A stretch of DNA of 18,255 nucleotides from positions 1-18,255 of the forward strand of contig JAMNZE010000051.1 of the NCBI GenBank assembly GCA_023622465.1, written 5' to 3'. The stretch is from UBA5500 sp023622465. Its GTDB lineage: Bacteria > Bacillota > UBA994 > UBA5500. The notes beneath the pieces were generated by a model. That model worked only from the letters and a program-made list of their open reading frames with translations, did no database searches and was not told the origin of the DNA. Both the position numbers and the translations under genes were made by a program. Shown one piece after another: positions 1 through 8,000 of the stretch (its first letter is position 1; every line of letters starts with the position of its first letter).

Positions 1-875
1 ATTGAGGCCCACCTGGATACGGTTTTCCCCAAGGGTACAGTCACCGGCCGTCCCGAGTCGCAGGATGGAGTCTACCATTGCCCTGGTATAGCCGATGACA
101 CTAGAGGTTTGGCCGCCGTATTATCGGTTCTACGGGCCTTTAACCATAGCGGGATTGAAACCGAGCATGACATCATTTTTATGGGCACCTCCCGGGAGGA
201 AGGCATGGGCGGTTTCGGCGGCATGCAGGACTTCCTGGCCGATCATGATAATATCATCGGCTGTATTAACATTGACGGTGCTAGCATTGACACCATCACC
301 TATCAGGCCACGGGCATGAAGACTTTTGCCGTCAACTTCTATGGCATCGGGGGCCATCACCCAAGACTACTTATGCCGTTAGCAATTTCCACGCCGGCAA
401 CGATGCAGGGGTGCACGCCATCGTTCCCCAGGCTACCATCAAGATGAATATGCGCTCCGACTGTCAAGTGGAGCTAGATATTCTCTATGGTAAGGTGTTG
501 CAGTGCATTAAAGAGGCTTGTGCAGAGGAAACGGCCCGCTGGGGGATGGATACCATCACCTACGATATTGAAACCTATGTGGATGTGAAAGCGGGCACCC
601 AACCGGCAGATGCCCCCATCGTTCAAGCCACCTATGCTCTAATCAAGGATGCCGGTCTGGAGCCCGTACTGGGACACGGAGGCAATACCAATGCCAACCC
701 GCCCATTGCCAAAGGTATTCCTGCCGTTTGTATTGGCGGCGGTGGTAAGGCGGGCATGGTGCATACCACCCAAGAATGGTGGGATTCTACCGACGCCTAT
801 AAAGGTCCACAGCTAATTTACCTCTTAGCTAACATGATGGCCGGTATTGCCGGGGTTAGTAAGTCTATACTTTAA
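1..875 (+). pseudogene. M20-family metallopeptidase, 5'-truncated by the window and broken by an internal out-of-frame deletion
   Basis: The reading frame is open from base 1 to about 357 in frame 1 and continues from about 361 to the stop at 873-875 in frame 3. The first part has the M20 metal site: AHLDTV (bases 7-24), the bridging Asp in PGIADDTRG (85-111) and the catalytic pair in TSREEG. The second part has the lid/dimerisation domain pattern PKTTYAV, RSD and the last metal ligand in MVHTTQEW. Between GIGGH and PKTTYAV, M20 relatives have about 30 residues that begin the dimerisation domain; here only a couple of codons remain, and the frame changes. A simple one-base frameshift would not explain the missing block. 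The start lies outside the window. Family assignment is firm; exact substrate (tri- or dipeptide) is unknown. The product should be inactive unless the gap is a sequencing or assembly error. Confidence 0.85.
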
Positions 876-890
876 TCGCCATTCGAGTAA

Positions 891-929
891 GGGGCTGAAC
901 GCAAGAATCACCTATTTGCGTTCAGCCCC
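891..929. terminator. Hairpin H1 of the GGGGCTG family, downstream of the broken M20 gene
   Basis: A perfect 14-bp stem pairs 891-904 (GGGGCTGAACGCAA) with 916-929, with an 11-base loop. It starts 16 bases after the M20 stop codon. No T-run follows on the plus strand, so it is not a textbook intrinsic terminator; it could act in RNA 3'-end protection or as a weak bidirectional terminator. It shares its outer arms with five other hairpins in the window. Confidence 0.6.
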
Positions 930-1097
930 GAGCTCGGGCGCCAAGGGCAGCGACAAAACTCGCAGTGGTTGCTTTTGCCGGGGGGAGACTACGCCTATTT
1001 TGATGCGGAAACGGGAGCATTTTTAGGTAGGGAGCCGCGCGCCGAGGAAGGAGGGCAATGGCAGTATACACAAGAGTGGCTTGACTGGCAGCGTTAG
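927..1097 (+). pseudogene. 3' remnant of an unidentified gene in an otherwise gene-free stretch
   Basis: The 312-base stretch 876-1187 holds no complete gene. From 891 an open frame runs to a TAG at 1095-1097 without any ATG and without a ribosome binding site. From 927 its translation reads like the tail of a real protein: it contains GGDYAYFDAETGAFLG and ends QEWLDWQR. The YFDAETG block resembles the end of PepSY-type domains (a strand, then D-A-x-T-G), but that match is weak. The frame opens inside hairpin H1, so the upstream part of this gene has probably been deleted. It may also be chance; the codon texture is the only support. Confidence 0.3.
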
Positions 1098-1131
1098 TAT
1101 CTGTTGTTAGTGAGAAAGATAAGCAAAATTA

Positions 1132-1161
1132 GGGGCTGTTCGCCAGCGGGCGAACAGCCCC
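1132..1161 (-). terminator. Hairpin H2, likely terminator of the S9 peptidase gene
   Basis: A perfect 13-bp stem pairs 1132-1144 (GGGGCTGTTCGCC) with 1149-1161 around a 4-base loop. Read on the minus strand it lies just after the S9 gene and is followed by TAATTTTGC, a T-rich tail. It begins 8 bases beyond a stop (1169-1171) that closes the lost C-terminal frame of the S9 gene, so it fits the ancestral gene end. Confidence 0.7.
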
Positions 1162-1187
1162 CTTATCGCTATTCACTTAGATAGTGC

Positions 1188-3185
1188 TTAAACCAAGCCG
1201 GCATGGGATTCGTCCGGATAGCGCACCATCACCGCCGGCTTGCCCTGCCGACGCAGAGCGGTGAAAAACTGGTCGGTCTGTTCGATGGGACAGCGGAGAT
1301 CGGCCTCCCCATGCAGGAAAAGAACCGGTGTCTCTACCCGCTGGACGTAACTGATGGGGGAACGTTCCAGCAGTCGGTCGGGCTGCTCCCAGGGGGTACC
1401 ACCGAAATGATGTTCACCGAAATAGTAACCGATGTCACTGGTGCCATAGAAATTGTGGCGATTGTTAACAATGGCCCCCGGTAATGCCGCTTTGAACCGC
1501 TGGGTTTGGGTGATGGCCCAGCAGGTCATAAAGCCACCGTAGCTCCAGCCCATGATACCTAAACGTTTCTCATCGGCTATCCCCTGTGATACCAGATGAT
1601 CCACGCCTAGCATGAGGTCGCGGTAGTCGCCGCCGCCCCAGTCGCCCACCACCGCATAGGCGAATTCCTGCCCGTAACCTTGGCTACCGCGGGGGTTGGT
1701 GTAGAAGACGGCGATGCCGTTGGTAGCCTGAATTTGGGCTTGGAACATGAAGCTGGAGCCGTAGGCCCCATGGGGACCGCCGTGGATGATGAGCACAGTA
1801 GGCAGGCGGGTTTGCCCATCCCAGTCGGGTGGTGTCAGCAACCAGCCGTCAATTTCCCAGCCCTGGTGGCCAGTAAAGGTGAGGCGCTGGCAGGGGGCCA
1901 CTAGGCATTCCTCATAGATGGCCCGGTTGAAATCGGTCAGCCGTTTTTCTTCGCTACCTTTCATCACGTAAAGATCTTCTGCCCGGGTGGGGCTGCTAAT
2001 CTGCATCACCAGATGACCGTCGGCGCTCAAGTCAAAGGCCGACGCGGTTCGTAATGGGTCTTGCCAGAGCACCCGCCTTTGGCCCGATTCAATATCCACT
2101 TCACCGATGCAGGTGGCACCCCGATTGCCATAGTGGAAGATGATGTGTTTCTCGTCTCGCCACTGGAAAGGCGGGTTGCCGGCCGTATAACGCACATCGG
2201 AACTGGGGCTGTGGCCCACCGGCCGGTCCAGCTGGGCTGTTAAATTACGGGCCGCCTCGGCCTCTAGGCCAGTAGCATTCGGTAGGAGCCAGAGGTTGGT
2301 GGAGGTGGAACCGGCTCGGCTCTTATCATGGCCGACGAAGGCGATCCACTGCCCATCGGGTGAGCAACTGAGGTCTGCAATGAAGCCGGGCCACTGGAGC
2401 ACCTGCTGGGGCTCGCCGCCCTCCACTGCCACTTTCCAGAGATCCTGTTTCAGTTGCCAGTCGGCCAGCGGTGAGCGGTCGGCACTGAAATAGAGCTCCT
2501 TGCCATCGGGCGACCAACTGGGGTTGTGATGATCGAAGTCGCCGTTAGTCAGTTGGCGACAGTTGGGCTTTTCGCCCGGCTGCTGGGGTACATCAACCAC
2601 AAAGATGTGGCTACGCAGGTCGCCAAAATAGCCTACACCGTCTAGGCGGTGGCGCAAGCGGGTGATCACTTTCACATCGCTAACTTGGGCTTTTTGGTTG
2701 CTCTTCTTGGCCAACCTTTGCTCCGCCTGCTCCTTAGCCCGCCGGTAATCGTCGGCGGGAGCCCCGGCATAAGGTACCCAGCCGTCCCCATGGGGGAAGG
2801 TGCGGGCGGTAAAGGCAATCTGCTTACCGTTGGGGGCCCACACGGGAGCCGAGTTAACAGTCACATCGGTCCCCAACTCCCAGGCTTCGCCGCCCCGTCG
2901 GTCTAAAATCCATAGTTGACTGCTCCCGCTTCTGTCGGATATGAAGGCTATCCGGTGGCCATCGGGCGACCAGCGGGGCGAACGGTCGTTATGTTCACCG
3001 TGGGTTAGGGGGCGTAAATTGCTGCCATCCATGTTCACCAGCCAGAGGGTGGTGTAGGATTTGTTGTCTTCAACGCCTGCTTCCTGACGCACAAAGACGA
3101 TCTCCTGTCCGTTGGGGGAAACTTGCGGTTCTCCCACCAGAATAAAGCGGTTAATATCGGCGCCTACAAAAGGTCTTTTCTGCAT
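1188..3185 (-). CDS. S9-family serine peptidase (acylaminoacyl-peptidase/prolyl oligopeptidase type), C-terminus shortened
   Basis: Cytoplasmic peptidase of MEROPS family S9, expected to cleave short peptides or acyl-peptides. The start is the ATG at 3185 (MQKRPFV), preceded by GGGAGGCGAC; an upstream TTG in frame has no such site. The 665-residue product has an N-terminal TolB/WD40-like propeller with repeated W(S/A)P(D/N)G blocks, then an alpha/beta-hydrolase domain. The triad is visible: Ser548 in GWSYGGF, Asp629 in GEADLRCP, His661 in DESHAGLV. The protein stops four residues after the His, where relatives continue for about 20-25 residues ending in a W-F-x-x-Y-L helix. That helix is still encoded in another frame: WFKHYLSE followed by TAG at 1169-1171. 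So a short out-of-frame deletion joined ESHAG to the tail. The triad survives, but folding or stability may be affected. No signal peptide is seen. Confidence 0.85.
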   Translation of the reverse strand: MQKRPFVGADINRFILVGEPQVSPNGQEIVFVRQEAGVEDNKSYTTLWLVNMDGSNLRPLTHGEHNDRSPRWSPDGHRIAFISDRSGSSQLWILDRRGGEAWELGTDVTVNSAPVWAPNGKQIAFTARTFPHGDGWVPYAGAPADDYRRAKEQAEQRLAKKSNQKAQVSDVKVITRLRHRLDGVGYFGDLRSHIFVVDVPQQPGEKPNCRQLTNGDFDHHNPSWSPDGKELYFSADRSPLADWQLKQDLWKVAVEGGEPQQVLQWPGFIADLSCSPDGQWIAFVGHDKSRAGSTSTNLWLLPNATGLEAEAARNLTAQLDRPVGHSPSSDVRYTAGNPPFQWRDEKHIIFHYGNRGATCIGEVDIESGQRRVLWQDPLRTASAFDLSADGHLVMQISSPTRAEDLYVMKGSEEKRLTDFNRAIYEECLVAPCQRLTFTGHQGWEIDGWLLTPPDWDGQTRLPTVLIIHGGPHGAYGSSFMFQAQIQATNGIAVFYTNPRGSQGYGQEFAYAVVGDWGGGDYRDLMLGVDHLVSQGIADEKRLGIMGWSYGGFMTCWAITQTQRFKAALPGAIVNNRHNFYGTSDIGYYFGEHHFGGTPWEQPDRLLERSPISYVQRVETPVLFLHGEADLRCPIEQTDQFFTALRRQGKPAVMVRYPDESHAGLV

Positions 3186-3309
3186 TTGTGTCGCCTCCCA
3201 AATAGTTTTACTAACCAAATTCTGCTTGCCTTATCTTTATCCTCTTTTTTAACTGGCAGCGGCGCTGCCAAGCCATATTTCTCGTTTTGGCAGGAATAGA
3301 TAGGGTAGT

Positions 3310-3400
3310 GGCGAAATCATGGGGAAGGCCCTAGGGCCGAGGCAAAGCCATAGCCCCCTGAACCCGGGTTGTGACTGACAAGGGTAGTACGGGGGTATGG
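3310..3400 (+). promoter_or_regulatory. Structured 5' leader, GEMM-like riboswitch candidate
   Basis: Bases 3310-3400, directly before the ribosome binding site of the DUF4153 gene, can fold strongly. CCATA(G)CCCCC at 3348-3358 pairs with GGGGGTATGG at 3391-3400, and inside it ACCC (3362-3365) can pair with GGGT (3382-3385). GGC at 3310-3312 can alternatively pair with GCC at 3347-3349, separated by a hairpin and GAGGCAAA. The order GGC-GAAA-hairpin-G(A)xGCAAAGCCATAG, then CCTGAA, then GGGTAG, recalls the c-di-GMP-I (GEMM) riboswitch consensus (GACGCAAAGCC, GGUAGC). Differences are clear: no proper GNRA-capped P2 and a GAGG instead of GACG. The structure is what I see; the riboswitch class is a guess. 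Confidence 0.35.
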
Positions 3401-3420
3401 TTAACATAGGAGGGGAGAAG

Positions 3421-5187
3421 ATGAGGTCATTGATTACAGCAATAGGCCGGCTGCTGCAAGGCTTTTACCAAGCGGTAACCCGCTTTCCTTTGACGGCTAT
3501 CTGCCTATTTAGCAGCACCGCCCTGGCCTGCCACATAATTTCTCTACATAGAACTCCCGAACTGATTGTGCAGAAACTGATGTTTGTTTTCTTACTGGGC
3601 TCTTTCATTGGAGTGACGGCCCAGTTCGCCTGCGAGCGTTTTAGCTATAGGGGAAAACAACGCGGGGGCGTTTACGGCCTAGCTCTGATACTCATACTGC
3701 TCTATTATTTCAGCATTGCCAACGTGATTGCTATCGACTACGAAGTGGCTGCCAAAACCATGGTGGCTGTGTTCGCCATGTTTTGTATTTACGTCTGGTT
3801 GCCTTCCTATGGCAATGAAAACGATTTTAATACGGTGGCTTTAATCCACTCTAAGTCGGCCTTGACGTCCGTTCTCTATGCTGCTGTACTTTCCGTCGGT
3901 TTAGCCCTGTTATTTGCCACCATTGATGTCCTGCTATTTGCAGTAGATAGCGATATCTACGGTTATATGATGGTTATCGTCTGGATATCCTTTGCCACTC
4001 TCAGCTATCTGGCACGTCTGCCATATTTTCATGCCGATGCTAGATCGGTGGTGGAAGCGGGTCAATTTCCCCGGGTGCTAGAGATTCTGGTCTCCCAAAT
4101 TGCCATCCCGCTGGTGGCCGCTTACACCTTGGTCCTGTTTTCCTATTTCATTAAGATTGGGTTTACTGGTACGTGGCCCGTGGGCCAGTTGGGCCCCATG
4201 ATTTTGGCTTACTCGGCTGTCGGACTAATTCTGTTTGTTTTAGCCGGTCGCCTAAACAATAAAATAGCCCTGCTATATAAACTCATTTTCCCGAAGGTAT
4301 TAATCCCCATAGTGGGTATGCAATTGATGTCGGTCTATATTCGGTTGCAGGCCTATGGGGTGACCGAATCCCGCTACTATGTGGCGCTGTTTGGCCTTTT
4401 CTCCCTCGTGATAGGTTTCATTCTAACGCTACGCCCCAGGATCAATAACGGTATCATTGCCCTGCTGGCGGCCGCCTTTGCCATCGTCTCGGTGGTGCCA
4501 CCCGTCGATGCCTTCACCGTATCACGCATCAGCCAGATTGGGCGATTAGAGCAGATATTGACAGAAGCGGGGATGCTGGTGGGCGGTCAGCTGGAAGCTA
4601 AGCCGGATGCGGACTTTACTGTGCGCCGGGAAACGACCAATATACTGCAGTACTTAGAGCGGCGCGGTTATTTGGGTCAGGTGGCTTGGCTGCCGGAGGA
4701 TTTTAGCCCCTATAGGGATATGCAGCAAATACTTGGTTTTAGCCCTACGTATAGCCACACGCCCCAGTTGGGCGAGTTCTTCCACGTCAGTCTGGATCTG
4801 CAGGAACCCCTTTCTATTGCTGGTTACGATGTGCTATTGCAGGTAACCTCCCACCGCCAGCAGGCGGAGCAGGTCTATGCTTTCCAGGTGGGTGGCCAGG
4901 TCTATCAGCTGGTGGTGAGGCGTTTGTCGCCGTTGGAAACCCGGGTTTCGGTGCAGAACGAGCAAGGGGAAGAATTGGTGGCAACCGGCTTGCAGGATTT
5001 CGTAATGGCCTTAAAAGATGGCGGGTTAGTTGCAAAAGAACTGCTTGCTGCTGACCAGTTGACTATGGAAACCGTCGGTGAGCAGTGTCGGCTCCGTATA
5101 GTCTTTCAGCACATCAACGCCAACTTGGGGGGCGAAAGCCAAGGTATCGATTATAGTATGTACGTTTTGGTGGGCATAGGCCCCTAG
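3421..5187 (+). CDS. DUF4153-type integral membrane protein
   Basis: A 588-residue membrane protein of unknown function. The ATG at 3421 is chosen because AGGAGGGG lies 6 bases upstream; the ATG at 3397 falls inside the leader helix. The first two thirds are mostly hydrophobic, with about ten or more predicted membrane spans (for example residues ~60-75, ~80-100, ~140-165, ~300-360). The last ~220 residues are soluble, rich in E, Q and V, and probably extracytoplasmic or cytoplasmic depending on span number. The pattern YVALFGLFSLVIGFILTL and a VPPVDAFTVSRISQIGRL block match Bacillota DUF4153 proteins, a family without a known biochemical role. It is monocistronic, ends 13 bases before hairpin H3, and faces the OsmC gene convergently. 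The structured leader suggests RNA-level control. Confidence 0.7.
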   Translation: MRSLITAIGRLLQGFYQAVTRFPLTAICLFSSTALACHIISLHRTPELIVQKLMFVFLLGSFIGVTAQFACERFSYRGKQRGGVYGLALILILLYYFSIANVIAIDYEVAAKTMVAVFAMFCIYVWLPSYGNENDFNTVALIHSKSALTSVLYAAVLSVGLALLFATIDVLLFAVDSDIYGYMMVIVWISFATLSYLARLPYFHADARSVVEAGQFPRVLEILVSQIAIPLVAAYTLVLFSYFIKIGFTGTWPVGQLGPMILAYSAVGLILFVLAGRLNNKIALLYKLIFPKVLIPIVGMQLMSVYIRLQAYGVTESRYYVALFGLFSLVIGFILTLRPRINNGIIALLAAAFAIVSVVPPVDAFTVSRISQIGRLEQILTEAGMLVGGQLEAKPDADFTVRRETTNILQYLERRGYLGQVAWLPEDFSPYRDMQQILGFSPTYSHTPQLGEFFHVSLDLQEPLSIAGYDVLLQVTSHRQQAEQVYAFQVGGQVYQLVVRRLSPLETRVSVQNEQGEELVATGLQDFVMALKDGGLVAKELLAADQLTMETVGEQCRLRIVFQHINANLGGESQGIDYSMYVLVGIGP

Positions 5188-5199
5188 CGCTAAACAGCA

Positions 5200-5229
5200 A
5201 GGGGCTGTGCAATTTTCTGCACAGCCCCT
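5200..5229. terminator. Hairpin H3, shared by convergent DUF4153 and OsmC genes
   Basis: A 12-bp stem pairs 5200-5211 (AGGGGCTGTGCA) with 5218-5229 around ATTTTC. It sits in the 47-base gap between two convergent stop codons, so it can serve both transcripts. No long T-run follows on either strand. Confidence 0.7.
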
Positions 5230-5234
5230 CTGCT

Positions 5235-5606
5235 CTACTCGACTAGAGTAGTTTCAAAGCGAGGCGGTTTGGTAAAGTGCCGCTTGACAAAACAGGCTTC
5301 CGCCGCTTTCAGTAGTGCCCTTTTGCGATTCTCCGGAAAACCCTCAGGGGGCACCAGTTTCATTTTGATCAAACTTGCCAACCGGGTGTCCGGGTCCCGC
5401 TCCACTTCCATAATAACTCTTAGCCCTTCTGTAGGCAGTTGATGATTTTCGCAATAGCCGGCGGCATTAAGTCCGACACAAGAACCTAAGGAGGCTAATA
5501 AAAGCTGAAAGGGTGAAGGCGTTTCCTCGCTTCCCGTTTGGATAACTAAGTTATCAAAATGCACCTCGGCGTGATACGGGGTAATTTCTATAATGGCCGT
5601 TGGCAT
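5235..5606 (-). CDS. OsmC/Ohr-family protein
   Basis: A 123-residue OsmC-like protein, a family that reduces organic hydroperoxides with a pair of cysteines, though many members are uncharacterised. The start is ATG at 5606 (MPTAIIEITP), with AAGGGGGAG 6 bases upstream; a longer in-frame reading lacks a site. Conserved marks are SPFQLLLASLGSCVG with Cys43 and EACFVKRHF with Cys105, matching the two redox-active positions of the family, plus the YCENHQLPTEGL strand. Length is normal for the short YhfA-like branch. It is transcribed alone, divergent from the DUF3048 lipoprotein with 81 bases between the two starts. Whether it is a peroxidase or a thiol-binding protein cannot be told from sequence. 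Confidence 0.85.
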   Translation of the reverse strand: MPTAIIEITPYHAEVHFDNLVIQTGSEETPSPFQLLLASLGSCVGLNAAGYCENHQLPTEGLRVIMEVERDPDTRLASLIKMKLVPPEGFPENRKRALLKAAEACFVKRHFTKPPRFETTLVE

Positions 5607-5687
5607 GAGCTCTCCCCCTTTGTAATAGCATAACCGGAAAAATGGATAAATAGGGTATGATGACAAGGAAATGAGAGGAGGGTGCGC

Positions 5688-6677
5688 GTGGTTATTAAGC
5701 GCCAGTCGTTACTATTACTAATCCTGCTGACTATGTTTATTATGGCTAGTTGTAGTCCGTCCCATACACCGGGAATAACAGAGGAGCCGCGGCAAAATAC
5801 CGGGGACAAGCCGCAGGAACCGGGCCCCAGCCCCGAGCTGTCGATGGCCTTCATGGCAATGATCGATAATCATAGTGGGGCCAGACCCCAACATGGTCTT
5901 GATAAGGCGGACATCGTCTACGAATTTATCTGTGAAACCGGCATTACTCGCTTCCTAGCCGCCTTTTACTCTCAAGACCCGGTACGGGTAGGCCCTATTC
6001 GCAGCATCCGTTACTATTATTTGCAGGTGGCCAGAGCCTATGATTTACCACTGGTCCATGTGGGTGGCAATCATGATGCTTTAGCCTTGCGCACTCCCTT
6101 GGGTATAAAAAGTATCTGTGCTATTACTAACGCCGGCTCTACCTTTTTTGTAGATCGCCAGCGCAAGAGCCCCCATGCCACCTATACCACCAGTGAAGCG
6201 GTGCTATCGCTGGCGGAAAAGCGGGGCTATACTCCCCCTCCCTTACCCCAGTTGCCCGCCGGCCAGTGCCCCACGGGGCCGACCGTAGACCAGGTGGAAG
6301 TAAAATATAGTTCTCGCTATAAGGTGGCCTGGGTGTATGACGAAGAGGAGCAATGTTATAGCCGCCTGATTAACGGTTCACCGCACCTGACGGCGGAACA
6401 AGAGCCAATAAAGGCACAAAATATTATTATCCTGGAGGCACCGGTTAAAACGGTGGAGGTGCCGGTGGACGGCATTCAGAGCGAAATTAATATTATTGGT
6501 CAGGGGAAGGCCTTGTTCTTAAGAGAGGGGAAGCTCCTAAGTGGCACTTGGCATAAGGACAAGCCGGAATCCCACTTCGAGTACCGCCTGGAGGATGGTA
6601 GCCGGCTGACCTTCGCGCCGGGGAAAGTGTGGGTGCAGCAGGTGCCTTCACTAACTGGCAATGTAATCTATGAATAA
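5688..6677 (+). CDS. DUF3048 (YerB-like) lipoprotein
   Basis: A 329-residue secreted lipoprotein of the DUF3048 family (Bacillus YerB). The start is taken as GTG at 5688, since AGGAGG at 5676-5681 is correctly spaced to it; the GTG at 5682 would abut the site. Residues 4-22 form a signal peptide (KR, then a leucine-rich core) ending in a lipobox MASC with Cys22, so it should be anchored on the outer face of the membrane. The family core follows: AMIDNHSGARPQHGLDKAD, then VRVGPIRSIRYYY and RKSPHATY. The C-terminal subdomain has IGQGKALFLREGKLLSGTW and GKVWVQQVP. The protein looks complete. Function is unknown; a cell-envelope role is inferred from location only. TATGAT at 5656-5661 is a possible -10, but I see no good -35. 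Confidence 0.85.
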   Translation: MVIKRQSLLLLILLTMFIMASCSPSHTPGITEEPRQNTGDKPQEPGPSPELSMAFMAMIDNHSGARPQHGLDKADIVYEFICETGITRFLAAFYSQDPVRVGPIRSIRYYYLQVARAYDLPLVHVGGNHDALALRTPLGIKSICAITNAGSTFFVDRQRKSPHATYTTSEAVLSLAEKRGYTPPPLPQLPAGQCPTGPTVDQVEVKYSSRYKVAWVYDEEEQCYSRLINGSPHLTAEQEPIKAQNIIILEAPVKTVEVPVDGIQSEINIIGQGKALFLREGKLLSGTWHKDKPESHFEYRLEDGSRLTFAPGKVWVQQVPSLTGNVIYE

Positions 6678-6683
6678 CTAGAA

Positions 6684-6722
6684 GCGGGGCTGTTCGCTAG
6701 AATCTTTTGCGAACAGCCCCGC
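6684..6722. terminator. Hairpin H4 of the GGGGCTG family
   Basis: A perfect 14-bp stem pairs 6684-6697 (GCGGGGCTGTTCGC) with 6709-6722, with an 11-base loop. It begins 6 bases after the DUF3048 stop, in the gap between this gene and convergent etfA. Bidirectional use is likely. Confidence 0.7.
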
Positions 6723-6734
6723 GGTGTATGTAGG

Positions 6735-6780
6735 CCGTGGGCATACTCCTGTTGGAATGAGCTGCCCACGGAGGGCTTTT
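6735..6780 (+). terminator. Second hairpin with T-rich tail between the DUF3048 gene and etfA
   Basis: CCGTGGGCA at 6735-6743 pairs perfectly with TGCCCACGG at 6763-6771, with a 19-base loop that may hold a further 3-bp CTC/GAG pairing. AGGGCTTTTGTTT follows, giving a T-rich tail on the plus strand. It is unrelated in sequence to H4, which lies just upstream, so this gap carries two tandem terminators, or the second ends a short RNA I cannot otherwise define. Confidence 0.55.
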
Positions 6781-6797
6781 GTTTGGTTTAGAAGCTA

Positions 6798-8000
6798 CTA
6801 CCTGCTAGAAATAGCGCTCCTACTTCTTAATTCCTCGATTAATGCTTGGACAATTTCCATCACATCGCCCACCAGGCTGTAATGGGCTATCTGGAAAATA
6901 GGGGCTTCCGGATCCTTATTGATGGCCACTATGGTTTCTGCCCCTTGCATGCCGACCGTGTGTTGTACGGCGCCGGAGATGCCGCAGGCAATATAGAGTT
7001 TAGGAGAGACGGTTTTGCCCGTTTGCCCAATCTGGTGGCTATAGTCAATCCAGCCGGCGTCGACCACCGGGCGGGTGGCCCCTACTACGCCGCCTAACAG
7101 CTGTGCCAGCTCCTCGATGGCTTGCATGTTGGCTGCACTGCCCACGCCTTTACCGGCGGCTACTACAACTTCGGCTGCCGTTAGATCCACATCTTCCGCT
7201 AAGGTTTGACAAACTTCCAGCACGCGGATACGGGTTGTCTCGGGTATTTCCACCGGGGGCTGGACAATCTGTCCCTGACCACCCGCATCCGGTGACAAGG
7301 CCCGCATCACCCCGGGGCGCACGGTGGCCATCTGAGGCCGATGCCGGGGGCAAGTAATGGTAGCCATCAAATTGCCACCGAAGGCCGGCCGCGTCTGTAG
7401 CAGCAGGCGGGAATCGGGATCGATGGCCAGTTGGGTGCAGTCGGCCGTTAACCCGGTGTGCAAGCGGGATGCCAGCCGGGGTGCTAGGGAGCGGCCATAG
7501 GTGGTGGCACCCATCAGCAGGATTTCCGGTTTATATAGCTCGATTACTTGCTCCATCACTGCCGCATAAATTTCGTCGTTAAAGCCAGCCAGGCGAGGGT
7601 CATCCACCAGGTAGACCCGGTCGGCACCATAATGGATGCAGCTGGCTGCAGCCGTTGTCATATCTTCTCCCAGTAGTGCTACGGCCACTGGGGCCTGCAG
7701 TTGCTCAGCCAAACGCCGGGCCTCACCCAGCAGTTCAAAGGTAACCGGCTTTACTTGGCCTTCACTCTGCTCGGCCCAAACCAAAATACCCTTGTAATCG
7801 GATAGGTCTACGGAGGCTGACTGGGAGGTCTCCATTTCAATGGCGTCCAAGGGACAAGCGCTGACACATGAGCCGCAAAGCGTGCAGCCTTCGCCAATGG
7901 TGGCTACATCGTCCTGCAGCTGAATTTGGCCAAAGGGGCAAGCCCCCACACATTGGCCACAGGCCACACATTTTGCCGGTTCAACTCTGATACTAGCCAT
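6798..8000 (-). CDS. etfA: Electron transfer flavoprotein alpha subunit with N-terminal 2[4Fe-4S] ferredoxin domain
   Basis: A 400-residue alpha subunit of an Etf heterodimer, which binds FAD and passes electrons between a dehydrogenase and carriers. Residues 1-60 are a ferredoxin domain with two C-x2-C-x2-C-x3-CP sets: Cys11, 14, 17, 21 and Cys39, 42, 45, 49. The Etf alpha N-domain follows, then the FAD-binding C-domain with ACGISGAVQHTVGMQ and AINKDPEAPIFQIAHY. The ferredoxin extension is known from anaerobe Etfs such as LctC of the Acetobacterium lactate dehydrogenase complex, which couples lactate oxidation to NAD by using reduced ferredoxin. Its ATG lies inside the end of etfB (8-base overlap, ATGGCTAG), so the two are translationally coupled. 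It is the last gene of the glcD-etfB-etfA operon. Bifurcating activity is inferred. Confidence 0.93.
   Translation of the reverse strand: MASIRVEPAKCVACGQCVGACPFGQIQLQDDVATIGEGCTLCGSCVSACPLDAIEMETSQSASVDLSDYKGILVWAEQSEGQVKPVTFELLGEARRLAEQLQAPVAVALLGEDMTTAAASCIHYGADRVYLVDDPRLAGFNDEIYAAVMEQVIELYKPEILLMGATTYGRSLAPRLASRLHTGLTADCTQLAIDPDSRLLLQTRPAFGGNLMATITCPRHRPQMATVRPGVMRALSPDAGGQGQIVQPPVEIPETTRIRVLEVCQTLAEDVDLTAAEVVVAAGKGVGSAANMQAIEELAQLLGGVVGATRPVVDAGWIDYSHQIGQTGKTVSPKLYIACGISGAVQHTVGMQGAETIVAINKDPEAPIFQIAHYSLVGDVMEIVQALIEELRSRSAISSR

Noticed and set aside
3257..3271. Small inverted repeat GGCAGC-GGC-GCTGCC in the S9/DUF4153 divergent region
   Set aside because: The stem is only 6 bp with no tail or repeat elsewhere; it cannot be told from chance in this GC content.
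3364..3395. Possible ZTP (pfl) riboswitch from GGGTTGTGACTGACA
   Set aside because: The 5' box is only partly matched and the required 3' CCGCCUGGGCA-type element is absent; the gene downstream is not purine- or folate-related.
5656..5661. TATGAT as a promoter for the DUF3048 gene
   Set aside because: No acceptable -35 box at 16-18 bp upstream; mentioned under the gene but not listed as a feature.
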